From Adiantum capillus-veneris (lineage: Eukaryota; Streptophyta; Polypodiopsida; Polypodiales; Pteridaceae), in contig CM043968.1 of assembly GCA_014529385.2 (NCBI GenBank), positions 6,950,648-7,014,647 on the forward strand: 64,000 bases of DNA, read 5' to 3'. Made by a program: the position numbers and the translations under genes. The notes under the pieces were generated by a model. It was given only the letters and a program-made list of their open reading frames with translations, did no database searches and had not been told where the DNA came from. This document shows positions 37,201-49,148 of the stretch, one piece after another; position 1 is the stretch's first letter; the number at the start of each line of letters is the position of its first letter.

Positions 37201-39395
37201 CTATTTGCCATCATACGTTTGATCATTAAACAATCCTTAGCTTGGTGACCATACCTACCACATGCGTTGCAAGTTCCATTAAATTTTACTCTAAACGTAG
37301 GGCACTCACTAGTGCTATGTGGACCTAAGCAAATGGAACACCATTGTTGCTCCCTTCTTGGATACATGTGACTATTTTGAGGGGGTCGATTATCCTTAAG
37401 AGACTCTTGGATTGCCTTGGTGAGGTCTGTCAAGAATGTCTCAAATACCTTTGGCTCATTGGCAATGGGCTTTGCAGTCATGGGTTCATACTCAATGGCT
37501 TGTGAGCTAGTGGATCTCGTGTCAGTAGACACCCTCATGCCTGCTATCATCAAGTTGTCCTCTAATTGGATTGCATTGGCAGTGACATCTTCCCAGGTTG
37601 TGATACCTCTAATCACTAGTCCATTATAGATTCCTTCATTCCTCAACCCTCGAATGAATCGATCAAGCAGTTGGTTATTGTTGAAGCGCTCATTTACAGG
37701 GCAGCGAGAGTTTAAGTGCTTTAGACGACTAATGAAGTCCCTTACTGACTCTCCTTCCTTACGTTCGGCCTTCTGTAGCTGAGATGCTACACCCCAAAGC
37801 ACACCTTCTCGTATGTACTCCTTTAGAAACAACCTTCGAAGGGTAGGGTAGATTGTTTTCTCGTCCACCCTTAGGGTTCTATACCAATCTCCAGCCTTCC
37901 CACTTAATGTCAAGCTTAAGGCATTGCACTTATGTAGTTCGTTGCGTTCCCCTAAGGAATCACATACTTGTTCAAACACTTCAATGTGTTTCCTAGCATC
38001 TTCGTCCCCATTGAACTTTTGCGTGAGTTTGGCAATTTGTACGGCCTTACTTCTAGGCTCTCTATCAGATGCGTGACGCATATTTTCCGCGATAGATCGA
38101 CCTATGGTTTGAGCAAACGCTGCCAAGTCACCTATGTGAGGAGGCAGGGCCGGTGGAGGTACTCTTGGAATCATATGTGGGAGAGGGACGGGTGCCGGTC
38201 TTGGCATATGTGTGGATGATGCAGGATATGGAACATAACCGGGCATAGGTCCACTCGGATAAGAGCTAGGGAGCGGCACTCGAGGAGCATAAGCAAGTGG
38301 TACAATTGGAGGTGTGGGGGCCATGTGTGCATAAGGGGCTAGAGGCACATACGGTCGAGGCCCCATATTAGGTACTACGACACTAGGTAGTGGCACTGCG
38401 CTAACCGTAGATGTCATCGGTACATTCTTTGTCAGGCTTATCCCTGGAGTGAGCACTGGGTTTTCCTTGATAGAGGGTTGAGCCACGTTAGGGAAGCTAA
38501 AGTTTTCGCTCGGAGGCTCAGATTGCATAGAGACCCCAGGTGAAATGACGTAAGATGGGTCCATGGGGCTCATTAGAGGAGTCTCCATTTGTGATAGAGT
38601 AGGCTGTTGAGCCTTGCTCGTATCCAGAAATCTCATGGGGCCAGTTGAGAGTATATTTACCCCTCGGTTTTGCCTTTCTGATTGAATAATGCCATGGATA
38701 ACATTACAGATCATTTTCTGTTGATCTTCGATGCTCGTGGCACTAGAGGTGGATTGTACAATCTCTATCCATCCTACATGGTAGGCGTGGCCAGAGTGTA
38801 GATCCGTCAACACCTCAGTGTGGAGGTCGTATGTCCAATGATCATTAATGAACAATCCTTCTAGAGTCGACGTGTTAATGGTTTCTTGTGAGGTAGAAGC
38901 AATGTTGGTCCCCGTGGTTTTACTTGTCACCAACGGTACTCTAGAGGGAACTTCTGAAGGAGGCAGCTCAACAGGGCCTTCTTGGTAAGAAGTTGGTAGG
39001 ATATCCACATGGACACTCTTTGGGGGTGTGGGGTCCACGTGCGATGTGAAAGGAGAGTCCACTTCCCCACCCCCTTCGTGTGCTTCATTTGCATCAGGTT
39101 CCCAGCGAGTAGCTCTACCTAATGTTTCCATGAAACGGCTAAACATACTAGTACTAGGCTGTGGAGCTTCGGGAGGTGCATGGCCTTCTCTCTCAGTGTT
39201 TTGGGTAGGGTACGCTTCCATGATTTCTGAGTCGGAGGAGGAATCACTAGCGGCTATTTTAGGGTCTTGGGTGGTGCTACCTTGTGTCCCCGCTGAGGGT
39301 CTAGAGCTTATCGTGGATGGGTAATGGGTGTCCGAATGAACAGAGGCACCCTCAATATGCTCGTGTTCTAGCACCCGCCCAGAGCGTAAGTGCAT
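34224..39395 (-). CDS. Gag-protease polyprotein, unit A (near-complete, 1,723 aa)
   Basis: Starts MHLRSGRVLEHE, a start seen in plant gypsy Gags. Disordered Pro/Ser-rich N third; Gag core about residues 430-600 (WYRTLRVDEK, FLKEYIREG, FISRLKHLN); four CCHC-like knuckles near 685, 715, 865 and 905 (CSIC, CNAC, CYEC, CNRC); a retropepsin-like domain near 1297 with ILDGGAGVSIV and GRPFM (DGG where many have DSG/DTG, a form known in plant gypsy). The C part carries four W-[VI]-P-K repeats between about 1510 and 1620. No RT. Compared with units B and C it ends three codons early (CAA to TAA). An uninterrupted frame of this length in a gag-only element suggests recent activity. Confidence 0.88.
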   Translation of the reverse strand: MHLRSGRVLEHEHIEGASVHSDTHYPSTISSRPSAGTQGSTTQDPKIAASDSSSDSEIMEAYPTQNTEREGHAPPEAPQPSTSMFSRFMETLGRATRWEPDANEAHEGGGEVDSPFTSHVDPTPPKSVHVDILPTSYQEGPVELPPSEVPSRVPLVTSKTTGTNIASTSQETINTSTLEGLFINDHWTYDLHTEVLTDLHSGHAYHVGWIEIVQSTSSATSIEDQQKMICNVIHGIIQSERQNRGVNILSTGPMRFLDTSKAQQPTLSQMETPLMSPMDPSYVISPGVSMQSEPPSENFSFPNVAQPSIKENPVLTPGISLTKNVPMTSTVSAVPLPSVVVPNMGPRPYVPLAPYAHMAPTPPIVPLAYAPRVPLPSSYPSGPMPGYVPYPASSTHMPRPAPVPLPHMIPRVPPPALPPHIGDLAAFAQTIGRSIAENMRHASDREPRSKAVQIAKLTQKFNGDEDARKHIEVFEQVCDSLGERNELHKCNALSLTLSGKAGDWYRTLRVDEKTIYPTLRRLFLKEYIREGVLWGVASQLQKAERKEGESVRDFISRLKHLNSRCPVNERFNNNQLLDRFIRGLRNEGIYNGLVIRGITTWEDVTANAIQLEDNLMIAGMRVSTDTRSTSSQAIEYEPMTAKPIANEPKVFETFLTDLTKAIQESLKDNRPPQNSHMYPRREQQWCSICLGPHSTSECPTFRVKFNGTCNACGRYGHQAKDCLMIKRMMANRPPVAWTDAPRAPVLMPTPPVEQLPQHMVPRPQNVVQATLLPPPVLGPQPPHPRVAPMNQVGCEPSNAYADGCEEEIDTSIAYGLDTLEECPIYYMEDCWGQVKPVYQAAALASRGQNINTQARRPPLQCYECGGPHRAVECPIRLQKNASQMQVNQGSTSAMPILTCNRCGIDHLIAQCPYNPNAPKITPLNLVEIASVTSPIPPVAPAYAITRSMLQGPGHILEERDTASVIQAKKKKTRRKKSQNTENSKPSSKTNIGTGDDPVYMNDLEDDSDSVETMETRTNTTKGKTDKENRNMEPNENRIRENHKEPLKTPQVFPNPIQDPQDKPQGQKGKNRKRKIGTYPNPVDEIKQVKHLRGLVEETQRKLEPEPMHVKIHDTVFPTQVHPPHMNHRPLAISSIIQEGSEDGTSESEHTPFLLERMFNEGIPDPIEEYEIPSSPVPSQGPTPCKTPMNVAKLVDFMSSEVRTTIIAKLYGDPELFLARRAFLNGELRTGLPQFAQPNRPDSIMIDEENHVQSLDLDGHESVIEVPINELGQYFEGDESNATLPITTKGLTIKGILDGGAGVSIVTKDCWESMGKPRLSVTNIVVKMANGTIAKPMGMLKDLKIKVLGHKVRHTFIVMDFSKHLMSYEMILGRPFMREAQMVHDWSKNHLYLQFQDSVLTVDLVTGKVHPLGSKTIIDHRSDTTVHSAPLQYCYTCKKDTDIGQDSPYMDILPGMTESDNVDWVHLASTIDTWGNRGTTWVTPEGDEMPIPLNMLQAMHIASDKTHPNVTKKTYKWVPKASLVTIASAKKQKPCKKRTTRSKKSKKMLRWIPKRLLESQGYYQGNDQIWVPKRRLCSYLSPDPSEPNPVAPKRINDRGKKKITECYTPAPELVWVPKKERFVPPSSGRGESHEDSSSSCNTSIEVKASTPPPSIVADLHEATKESTPPSVQESPDEPLQVRSWESTLPPLQLDKAPRVIENYWQKSSPITNWNNWFQRVTSSF

Positions 39396-39495
39396 GTGCT
39401 TTTGATACCCTAAGGTGTCAAAAAGCTGCTCTAGGAGGTCTTGTGACTAGTTTTTAGCATGTTTTTAATTTCCGATTTTTAATTTTTCCGAATTT

Positions 39496-39552
39496 TCTAA
39501 ATAATACAACGTTTATAGATCATAGGATGTCCGTGTGCCGTGAGGGTTAACA
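39496..39552 (-). repeat. 57-bp LTR scrap at the A/B unit junction
   Basis: The first 57 bp of the LTR (minus sense, TGTTAACC...TTTAGA) fused to the gag leader at a short TCTAAAT overlap. The identical junction recurs at 46439-46495. Confidence 0.9.
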
Positions 39553-41159
39553 TGCCCCCCTTCCTGATGTAGATTCCGTCCTCGGAAGCTATTGAGTTGA
39601 AGCTGGTTCGTCGAGGTGGAAGAGCATTTGAGATGAATGTCCTTAGCCTTCTTCAGTCACTGCAAAATCAAACAACATTGGCACAGTAATTGCATTCTCT
39701 TAAAAAGCATATGCAGTTTTAGGTAGAAAAATTGATTGGTCAAAGAATTTCAAACAATTTGTTAGCAATGAACATTAAATTGCAATGTAATCAAATGCAT
39801 AAACAGATGTAAAGGTAGAAATTAAACAAGTCTGGGGTCGCTAATTTGACGGTCGAAAAGCACTAGAGATCGAATATTAATACCATGGGTAAGCTTCTTA
39901 ACTTTCTGTGGTCAATTAAGTTGTTTAATCGCGAGAGCCAAGTATTCATGTTCGAGGGCTGACTAGAGGCTATATCTAGAAAACCTTGTAGTTAAGCTAC
40001 CATAAAAGGAATTTCTCATGAAATCATCGCCTGACTGATTACTTTTTCTTTGACCCCCCAAAGTCTTTTCACATTGATTCAATTATGATGTGTGTGCTTA
40101 TTTTGTATGCCTTGGGTTTTTTGCTTTTCAAGGAAAAGCGCCCACACTGGGAACCTCTAGGGCTCTAGTACCATAGGCGATACATGTGAGTGAAGTACCA
40201 AATCAAGCCGAGATTTCTCTTCCAGCTTAAAATTTTACATTGTGGCACTTTGATTTTTGCTTGTTCATTTTCAGCATTTAAATTTTGTAACTTTGGGAGG
40301 TCATATAACACTGTTACATCCCCCAGGCTCATCACATTAGTAAACTCCCTTTATAATACTTAAGCTAAAGGTCACTAGGGTTAAGCCCACTAGAAAGCCC
40401 TAGTACATTTCACACAATGCTGCCTAAATCGGATTAAGAACCTAAGTAACAATTGTTTATTAGGAAGGCATTCCCCATGGTATTAAGAGAAGATTTCTAA
40501 TATCTAGCTTGGTCAAACTAGCTTAGTCGGACTGCTTGATTTTTAAACCTAAACAAGTGATTATGACAAAACATTACATTGAATTAAATGTTTGATACTA
40601 AGCAAATGCGCTGAATATTATGCTACCAATCACAATCAAAGCAGACAATCATAGATGCAAAAAGATAACGGCAATGCTAATGGACAAGAAACACCTGTTT
40701 GTGTCGATGGTCGTGCTTGATTTGAAGGTTCCATGAAGGTCCAAACCCTATCAATAGCAACACGCTCCTATACACACTATGAAACAAAAGGAATACCTCC
40801 AGGAGGAACATCAGTGGGAAAAGAGAACTTTGCTAATCTCTCAACTCTAAAACAGAAACACTCTATCGTACTAATCTTACCTACCCTCCATCACTCAAGT
40901 GATGAGGATCAAAGGTGTTTTATGGCATAGGTTTCTGTTTCACTGTACCAAATGTGACATGTGTAGGTCTGAGTCAATGTTTTGACTTTAATGTGCATAC
41001 TCATTTGCTAATTGCTCTTGCTCTTTTTTTTTTTTTTGTGAGTATAAAGATTTATATGTACATTCCCTAAGATTGGAATTGAGAGGTCAGGGAAAAAGGT
41101 TGAGAGGGAAACAAATGAATGATGACTGTCCACAAACACTCCCCCCTTCCTTGGGTAGA
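39553..41159 (-). other. 3' noncoding spacer and polypurine tract of unit B
   Basis: Nearly identical to the spacer of unit A, with a longer T run near 41023-41037. Confidence 0.7.
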
Positions 41160-44100
41160 TCATACCGTTTGAAATGAGCTTGTCACCCTTTGAAACCAAT
41201 TGTTCCAGTTGGTAATAGGTGAGGATTTTTGCCAGTAGTTTTCTATTACCCTAGGTGCCTTGTCAAGCTGCAAGGGTGGTAAGGTACTCTCCCAGGATCG
41301 AACTTGAAGTGGTTCATCAGGTGATTCTTGAACACTGGGAGGTGTGGATTCTTTTGTAGCTTCATGGAGGTCCGCTACTATAGATGGAGGCGGTGTAGAA
41401 GCTTTTACCTCTATGGATGTATTACATGAGGAGCTAGAATCTTCATGGGACTCCCCCCTTCCTGAGCTAGGTGGAACAAATCGTTCTTTCTTTGGTACCC
41501 AAACTAGCTCAGGAGCGGGTGTGTAGCATTCTGTGATTTTTTTCTTTCCACGATCATTGATTCGTTTTGGAGCTACGGGATTGGGCTCACTTGGGTCAGG
41601 TGATAGGTAAGAGCACAATCTACGTTTTGGCACCCAGATTTGATCATTTCCTTGATAGTAGCCTTGGGCTTCCAATAGTCGTTTAGGGATCCATCGCAAC
41701 ATTTTCTTACTTTTCTTGGAGCGAGTGGTACGTTTCTTACAAGGCTTCTGTTTTTTTGCACTAGCTATGGTCACTAAAGAAGCTTTAGGGACCCACTTGT
41801 ATGTTTTCTTCGTTACATTAGGATGAGTCTTGTCGGAAGCGATATGCATTGCTTGTAGCATATTTAAGGGTATAGGCATTTCATCCCCCTCAGGTGTTAC
41901 CCAGGTCGTCCCCCTATTTCCCCAAGTGTCTATGGTTGATGCTAGGTGTACCCAATCCACATTGTCTGATTCCGTCATACCCGGTAGGATATCCATGTAA
42001 GGAGAATCTTGGCCAATGTCTGTATCCTTCTTACAAGTGTAACAATATTGTAGTGGGGCCGAGTGAACTGTGGTGTCAGAGCGATGATCAATAATGGTTT
42101 TATTCCCTAAGGGGTGTACCTTACCAGTCACCAAATCCACTCTAAGGACAGAGTCTTGGAATTGCAAATAGACATGATTTTTAGACCAATCGTGAACCAT
42201 TTGTGCTTCCCTCATGAATGGTCGTCCTAAAATCATTTCATATGACATAAGGTGTTTAGAGAAATCCATTACAATGAACGTATGTCGTACCTTGTGTCCT
42301 AGAACTTTGATCTTAAGATCCTTGAGCATCCCCATAGGTTTGGCTATGGTACCATTTGCCATCTTTACCACAATGTTAGTAACACTGAGGCGGGGTTTTC
42401 CCATGGATTCCCAACAATCTTTTGTAACGATGCTAACTCCCGCACCACCATCAAGAATTCCCTTTATAGTTAATCCCTTGGCAGTGATGGGTAGGGTCGC
42501 ATTAGACTCGTCGCCTTCAAAATACTGCCCTAATTCGTTAATGGGTACCTCGATCACAGACTCGTGTCCATCTAAGTCAAGTGATTGCACATGATTTTCC
42601 TCATCAATCATAATCGAGTCAGGCCTATTTGGTTGCGCAAACTGCGGTAATCCCGTTCGTAGCTCTCCGTTAAGGAATGCTCGAAGTGCAAGGAATAACT
42701 CAGGATCTCCATACAGCTTTGCTATGATCGTGGTTCGGACCTCAGAAGACATGAAGTCCACTAGTTTGGCAACATTCATTGGCGTTTTGCAGGGTGTAGG
42801 TCCTTGACTAGGAACTGGTGAGGATGGAATCTCATATTCCTCAATGGGATCAGGTATTCCTTCGTTAAACATCCTTTCCAACAAGAAAGGTGTATGCTCA
42901 CTTTCTGATGTCCCGTCCTCACTCCCTTCTTGGATGATACTAGATATGGCTAACGGTCTATGGTTCATGTGGGGTGGATGAACTTGCGTGGGAAACACTG
43001 TGTCATGAATTTTGACATGCATGGGTTCTGGTTCTAGTTTCCTTTGAGTCTCCTCCACTAAACCTCTTAGATGTTTCACCTGCTTAATCTCGTCTACTGG
43101 GTTTGGGTACGTCCCAATCTTCTTTTTACGATTCTTCCCTTTTTGCCCCTGCGGTTTATCTTGGGGGTCTTGGATTGGATTTGGAAACACTTGTGGTGTT
43201 TTCAGAGGCTCTTTATGGTTTTCTCTTATTCGGTTTTCATTTGGTTCCATGTTACGGTTTTCTTTGTCGGTCTTTCCCTTTGTGGTATTGGTTCTAGTCT
43301 CCATTGTCTCGACTGAATCTGAATCATCCTCGAGGTCATTCATATACACGGGGTCATCTCCTGTTCCTATGTTTGTTTTGGAACTTGGCTTTGAATTTTC
43401 CGTATTCTGCGACTTCTTCCTTCGTGTCTTCTTTTTCTTTGCTTGGATAACTGACGCGGTATCTCTCTCTTCGAGGATATGGCCTGGCCCTTGAAGCATG
43501 GACCGTGTAATCGCATAAGCGGGTGCGACGGGTGGTATTGGCGATGTCACACTAGCAATTTCGACCAAATTCAGGGGTGTGATTTTAGGCGCATTTGGGT
43601 TATAGGGGCATTGGGCAATCAAGTGATCTATGCCACAACGATTACATGTGAGTATTGGCATTGCAGACGTGCTCCCTTGATTCACTTGCATCTGTGCAGC
43701 ATTCTTTTGCAGCCTAATAGGGCACTCCGCTGCTCGATGTGGTCCACCACACTCGTAGCATTGAAGAGGTGGCCTCCTAGCCTGGGTGTTGATATTTTGA
43801 CCTCTGGATGCGAGAGCAGCAGCTTGATAAACCGGCTTGACTTGTCCCCAACAATCTTCCATGTAGTATATAGGACACTCTTCCAATGTATCAAGTCCGT
43901 AGGCAATACTAGTGTCTATTTCCTCCTCACAGCCATCTGCATAAGCATTAGATGGCTCGCAACCCACTTGGTTCATAGGGGCGACTCTTGGATGCGGGGG
44001 CTGCGGTCCTAGCACAGGAGGTGGTAGCGGTGTAGCTTGTACAACATTTTGAGATCTAGGGACCATGTGTTGCGGTAGTTGCTCAACAGGTGGAGTAGGC

Positions 44101-46338
44101 ATCAATACAGGAGCTCGAGGTGCATCCGTCCAGGCTACAGGTGGTCTATTTGCCATCATACGTTTGATCATTAAACAATCCTTAGCTTGGTGACCATACC
44201 TACCACATGCGTTGCAAGTTCCATTAAATTTTACTCTAAACGTAGGGCACTCACTAGTGCTATGTGGACCTAAGCAAATGGAACACCATTGTTGCTCCCT
44301 TCTTGGATACATGTGACTATTTTGAGGGGGTCGATTATCCTTAAGAGACTCTTGGATTGCCTTGGTGAGGTCTGTCAAGAATGTCTCAAATACCTTTGGC
44401 TCATTGGCAATGGGCTTTGCAGTCATGGGTTCATACTCAATGGCTTGTGAGCTAGTGGATCTCGTGTCAGTAGACACCCTCATGCCTGCTATCATCAAGT
44501 TGTCCTCTAATTGGATTGCATTGGCAGTGACATCTTCCCAGGTTGTGATACCTCTAATCACTAGTCCATTATAGATTCCTTCATTCCTCAACCCTCGAAT
44601 GAATCGATCAAGCAGTTGGTTATTGTTGAAGCGCTCATTTACAGGGCAGCGAGAGTTTAAGTGCTTTAGACGACTAATGAAGTCCCTTACTGACTCTCCT
44701 TCCTTACGTTCGGCCTTCTGTAGCTGAGATGCTACACCCCAAAGCACACCTTCTCGTATGTACTCCTTTAGAAACAACCTTCGAAGGGTAGGGTAGATTG
44801 TTTTCTCGTCCACCCTTAGGGTTCTATACCAATCTCCAGCCTTCCCACTTAATGTCAAGCTTAAGGCATTGCACTTATGTAGTTCGTTGCGTTCCCCTAA
44901 GGAATCACATACTTGTTCAAACACTTCAATGTGTTTCCTAGCATCTTCGTCCCCATTGAATTTTTGCGTGAGTTTGGCAATTTGTACTGCCTTACTTCTA
45001 GGCTCTCTATCAGATGCGTGACGCATATTTTCCGCGATAGATCGACCTATGGTTTGAGCAAACGCTGCCAAGTCACCTATGTGAGGAGGCAGGGCCGGTG
45101 GAGGTACTCTTGGAATCATATGTGGGAGAGGGACGGGTACCGGTCTTGGCATATGTGTGGATGATGCAGGATATGGAACATAACCGGGCATAGGTCCACT
45201 CGGATAAGAGCTAGGGAGCGGCACTCGAGGAGCATAAGCAAGTGGTACAATTGGAGGTGTGGGGCCATGTGTGCATAAGGGGCTAGAGGCACATACGGTC
45301 GAGGCCCCATATTAGGTACTACGACACTAGGTAGTGGCACTGCGCTAACCGTAGATGTCATCGGTACATTCTTTGTCAGGCTTATCCCTGGAGTGAGCAC
45401 TGTGTTTTCCTTGATAGAGGGTTGAGCCAAGTTAGGGAAGCTAAAGTTTTCGCTCGGAGGCTCAGATTGCATAGAGACCCCAGGTGAAATGACGTAAGAT
45501 GGGTCCATGGGGCTCATTAGAGGAGTCTCCATTTGTGATAGAGTAGGCTGTTGAGCCTTGCTCGTATCCAGAAATCTCATGGGGCCAGTTGAGAGTATAT
45601 TTACCCCTCGGTTTTGCCTTTCTGATTGAATAATGCCATGGATAACATTACGATCATTTTCTGTTGATCTTCGATGCTCGTGGCACTAGAGGTGGATTGT
45701 ACAATCTCTATCCATCCTACATGGTAGGCGTGGCCAGAGTGTAGATCCGTCAACACCTCAGTGTGGAGGTCGTATGTCCAATGATCATTAATGAACAATC
45801 CTTCTAGAGTCGACGTGTTAATGGTTTCTTGTGAGGTAGAAGCAATGTTGGTCCCCGTGGTTTTACTTGTCACCAACGGTACTCTAGAGGGAACTTCTGA
45901 AGGAGGCAGCTCAACAGGGCCTTCTTGGTAAGAAGTTGGTAGGATATCCACATGGACACTCTTTGGAGGTGTGGGGTCCACGTGCGATGTGAAAGGAGAG
46001 TCCACTTCCCCACCCCCTTCGTGTGCTTCATTTGCATCAGGTTCCCAGCGAGTAGCTCTACCTAATGTTTCCATGAAACGGCTAAACATACTAGTACTAG
46101 GCTGTGGAGCTTCGGGAGGTGCATGGCCTTCTCTCTCAGTGTTTTGGGTAGGGTACGCTTCCATGATTTCTGAGTCGGAGGAGGAATCACTAGCGGCTAT
46201 TTTAGGGTCTTGGGTGGTGCTACCTTGTGTCCCCGCTGAGGGTCTAGAGCTTATCGTGGATGGGTAATGGGTGTCCGTATGAACAGAGGCACCCTCAATA
46301 TGCTCGTGTTCTAGCACCCGCCCAGAGCGTAAGTGCAT
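41160..46338 (-). pseudogene. Gag-protease polyprotein, unit B (two 1-base deletions)
   Basis: Same protein as unit A but broken by a 1-base deletion near 45651 (codon ~229) and another in a G run near 45262 (codon ~358). That leaves frames 46338-45601, 45580-45116 and 45224-41160. The last, 1,354 codons, still holds Gag core, knuckles and protease. Its end is three codons longer than unit A. Other differences are scattered substitutions. Confidence 0.88.
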
Positions 46339-46438
46339 GTGCTTTTGATACCCTAAGGTGTCAAAAAGCTGCTCTAGGAGGTCTTGTGACTAGTTTTTAG
46401 CATGTTTTTAATTTCCGATTTTTAATTTTTCCGAATTT

Positions 46439-46495
46439 TCTAAATAATACAACGTTTATAGATCATAGGATGTCCGTGTGCCGTGAGGGTTAACA
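46439..46495 (-). repeat. 57-bp LTR scrap at the B/C unit junction
   Basis: Same junction as 39496-39552, which shows that one recombinant unit was copied, not formed twice. Confidence 0.9.
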
Positions 46496-48101
46496 TGCCC
46501 CCCTTCCTGATGTAGATTCCGTCCTCGGAAGCTATTGAGTTGAAGCTGGTTCGTCGAGGTGGAAGAGCATTTGAGATGAATGTCCTTAGCCTTCTTCAGT
46601 CACTGCAAAATCAAACAACATTGGCACAGTAATTGCATTCTCTTAAAAAGCATATGCAGTTTTAGGTAGAAAAATTGATTGGTCAAAGAATTTCAAACAA
46701 TTTGTTAGCAATGAACATTAAATTGCAATGTAATCAAATGCATAAACAGATGTAAAGGTAGAAAATTAAACAAGTCTGGGGTCGCTAATTTGACGGTCGA
46801 AAAGCACTAGAGATCGAATATTAATACCATGGGTAAGCTTCTTAACTTTCTGTGGTCAATTAAGTTGTTTAATCGCGAGAGCCAAGTATTCATGTTCGAG
46901 GGCTGACTAGAGGCTATATCTAGAAAACCTTGTAGTTAAGCTACCATAAAAGGAATTTCTCATTAAATCATCGCCTGACTGATTACTTTTTCTTTGACCC
47001 CCCAAAGTCTTTTCACATTGATTCAATTATGATGTGTGTGCTTATTTTGTATGCCTTGGGTTTTTTGCTTTTCAAGGAAAAGCGCCCACACTGGGAACCT
47101 CTAGGGCTCTAGTACCATAGGCGATACATGTGAGTGAAGTACCAAATCAAGCCGAGATTTCTCTTCCAGCTTAAAATTTTACATTGTGGCACTTTGATTT
47201 TTGCTTGTTCATTTTCAGCATTTAAATTTTGTAACTTTGGGAGGTCATATAACACTGTTACATCCCCCAGGCTCATCACATTAGTAAACTCCCTTTATAA
47301 TACTTAAGCTAAAGGTCACTAGGGTTAAGCCCACTAGAAAGCCCTAGTACATTTCACACAATGCTGCCTAAATCGGATTAAGAACCTAAGTAACCATTGT
47401 TTATTAGGAAGGCATTCCCCATGGTATTAAGAGAAGATTTCTAATATCTAGCTTGGTCAAACTAGCTTAGTCGGACTGCTTGATTTTTAAACCTAAACAA
47501 GTGATTATGACAAAACATTACATTGAATTAAATGTTTGATACTAAGCAAATGCACTGAATATTATGCTACCAATCACAATCAAAGCAGACAATCATAGAT
47601 GCAAAAAGATAACGGCAATGCTAATGGACAAGAAACACCTGTTTGTGTCGATGGTCGTGCTTGATTTGAAGGTTCCATGAAGGTCCAAACCCTATCAATA
47701 GCAACACGCTCCTGTACACACTATGAAACAAAAGGAATACCTCCAGGAGGAACATCAGTGGGAAAAGAGAACTTTGCTAATCTCTCAACTCTAAAACAGA
47801 AACACTCTATCGTACTAATCTTACCTACCCTCCATCACTCAAGTGATGAGGATCAAAGGTGTTTTATGGCATAGGTTTCTGTTTCACTGTACCAAATGTG
47901 ACATGTGTAGGTCTGAGTCAATGTTTTGACTTTAATGTGCATACTCATTTGCTAATTGCTCTTGCTCTTTTTTTTTTTTGTGAGTATAAAGATTTATATG
48001 TACATTCCCTAAGATTGGAATTGAGAGGTCAGGGAAAAAGGTTGAGAGGGAAACAAATGAATGATGACTGTCCACAAACACTCCCCCCTTCCTTGGGTAG
48101 A
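46496..48101 (-). other. 3' noncoding spacer and polypurine tract of unit C
   Basis: Third copy of the spacer; same order and near-identical sequence. Confidence 0.7.
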
Positions 48102-49055
48102 TCATACCGTTTGAAATGAGCTTGTCACCCTTTGAAACCAATTGTTCCAGTTGGTAATAGGTGAGGATTTTTGCCAGTAGTTTTCTATTACCCTAGGTGC
48201 CTTGTCAAGCTGCAAGGGTGGTAAGGTACTCTCCCAGGATCGAACTTGAAGTGGTTCATCAGGTGATTCTTGAACACTGGGAGGTGTGGATTCTTTTGTA
48301 GCTTCATGGAGGTCCGCTACTATAGATGGAGGCGGTGTAGAAGCTTTTACCTCTATGGATGTATTACATGAGGAGCTAGAATCTTCATGGGACTCCCCCC
48401 TTCCTGAGCTAGGTGGAACAAATCGTTCTTTCTTTGGTACCCAAACTAGCTCGGGAGCGGGTGTGTAGCATTCTGTGATTTTTTTCTTTCCACGATCATT
48501 GATTCGTTTTGGAGCTACGGGATTGGGCTCACTTGGGTCAGGTGATAGGTAAGAGCACAATCTACGTTTTGGCACCCAGATTTGATCATTTCCTTGATAG
48601 TAGCCTTGGGCTTCCAATAGTCGTTTAGGGATCCATCGCAACATTTTCTTACTTTTCTTGGAGCGAGTGGTACGTTTCTTACAAGGCTTCTGTTTTTTTG
48701 CACTAGCTATGGTCACTAAAGAAGCTTTAGGGACCCACTTGTATGTTTTCTTCGTTACATTAGGATGAGTCTTGTCGGAAGCGATATGCATTGCTTGTAG
48801 CATATTTAAGGGTATAGGCATTTCATCCCCCTCAGGTGTTACCCAAGTCGTCCCCCTATTTCCCCAAGTGTCTATGGTTGATGCTAGGTGTACCCAATCC
48901 ACATTGTCTGATTCCGTCATACCTGGTAGGATATCCATGTAAGGAGAATCTTGGCCAATGTCTGTATCCTTCTTACAAGTGTAACAATATTGTAGTGGGG
49001 CCGAGTGAACTGTGGCCGTCGTGCCTTCGTAATGCTCGATCGCACACACACTCTC

Positions 49056-49094
<39 letters not shown>

Positions 49095-49148
49095 AGGAGG
49101 TGAAGAAGAAGAAGATGGAGATGGAGCAAGAGCACTCTTCAATTGCAC
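48102..49148 (-). pseudogene. Gag C-terminal part fused in frame to LTR
   Basis: 348-codon frame. The first ~45 codons lie in the LTR (Ser/Pro run, then CVCVCV and ERERE from the microsatellite), then it enters gag at TVHSAPLQYC and continues through the W-[VI]-P-K repeats to the end. The Gag core, knuckles and protease are missing. The junction near 49015 deleted the LTR end, primer site, leader and about 70% of gag. The frame is probably fortuitous. Confidence 0.75.

Noticed and set aside
36126-44012. Plus-strand frames repeated across the gag units (for example 35269-35649 and 42214-42594)
   Set aside because: They are antisense shadows of the Gag-protease gene, repeated because the DNA is repeated.
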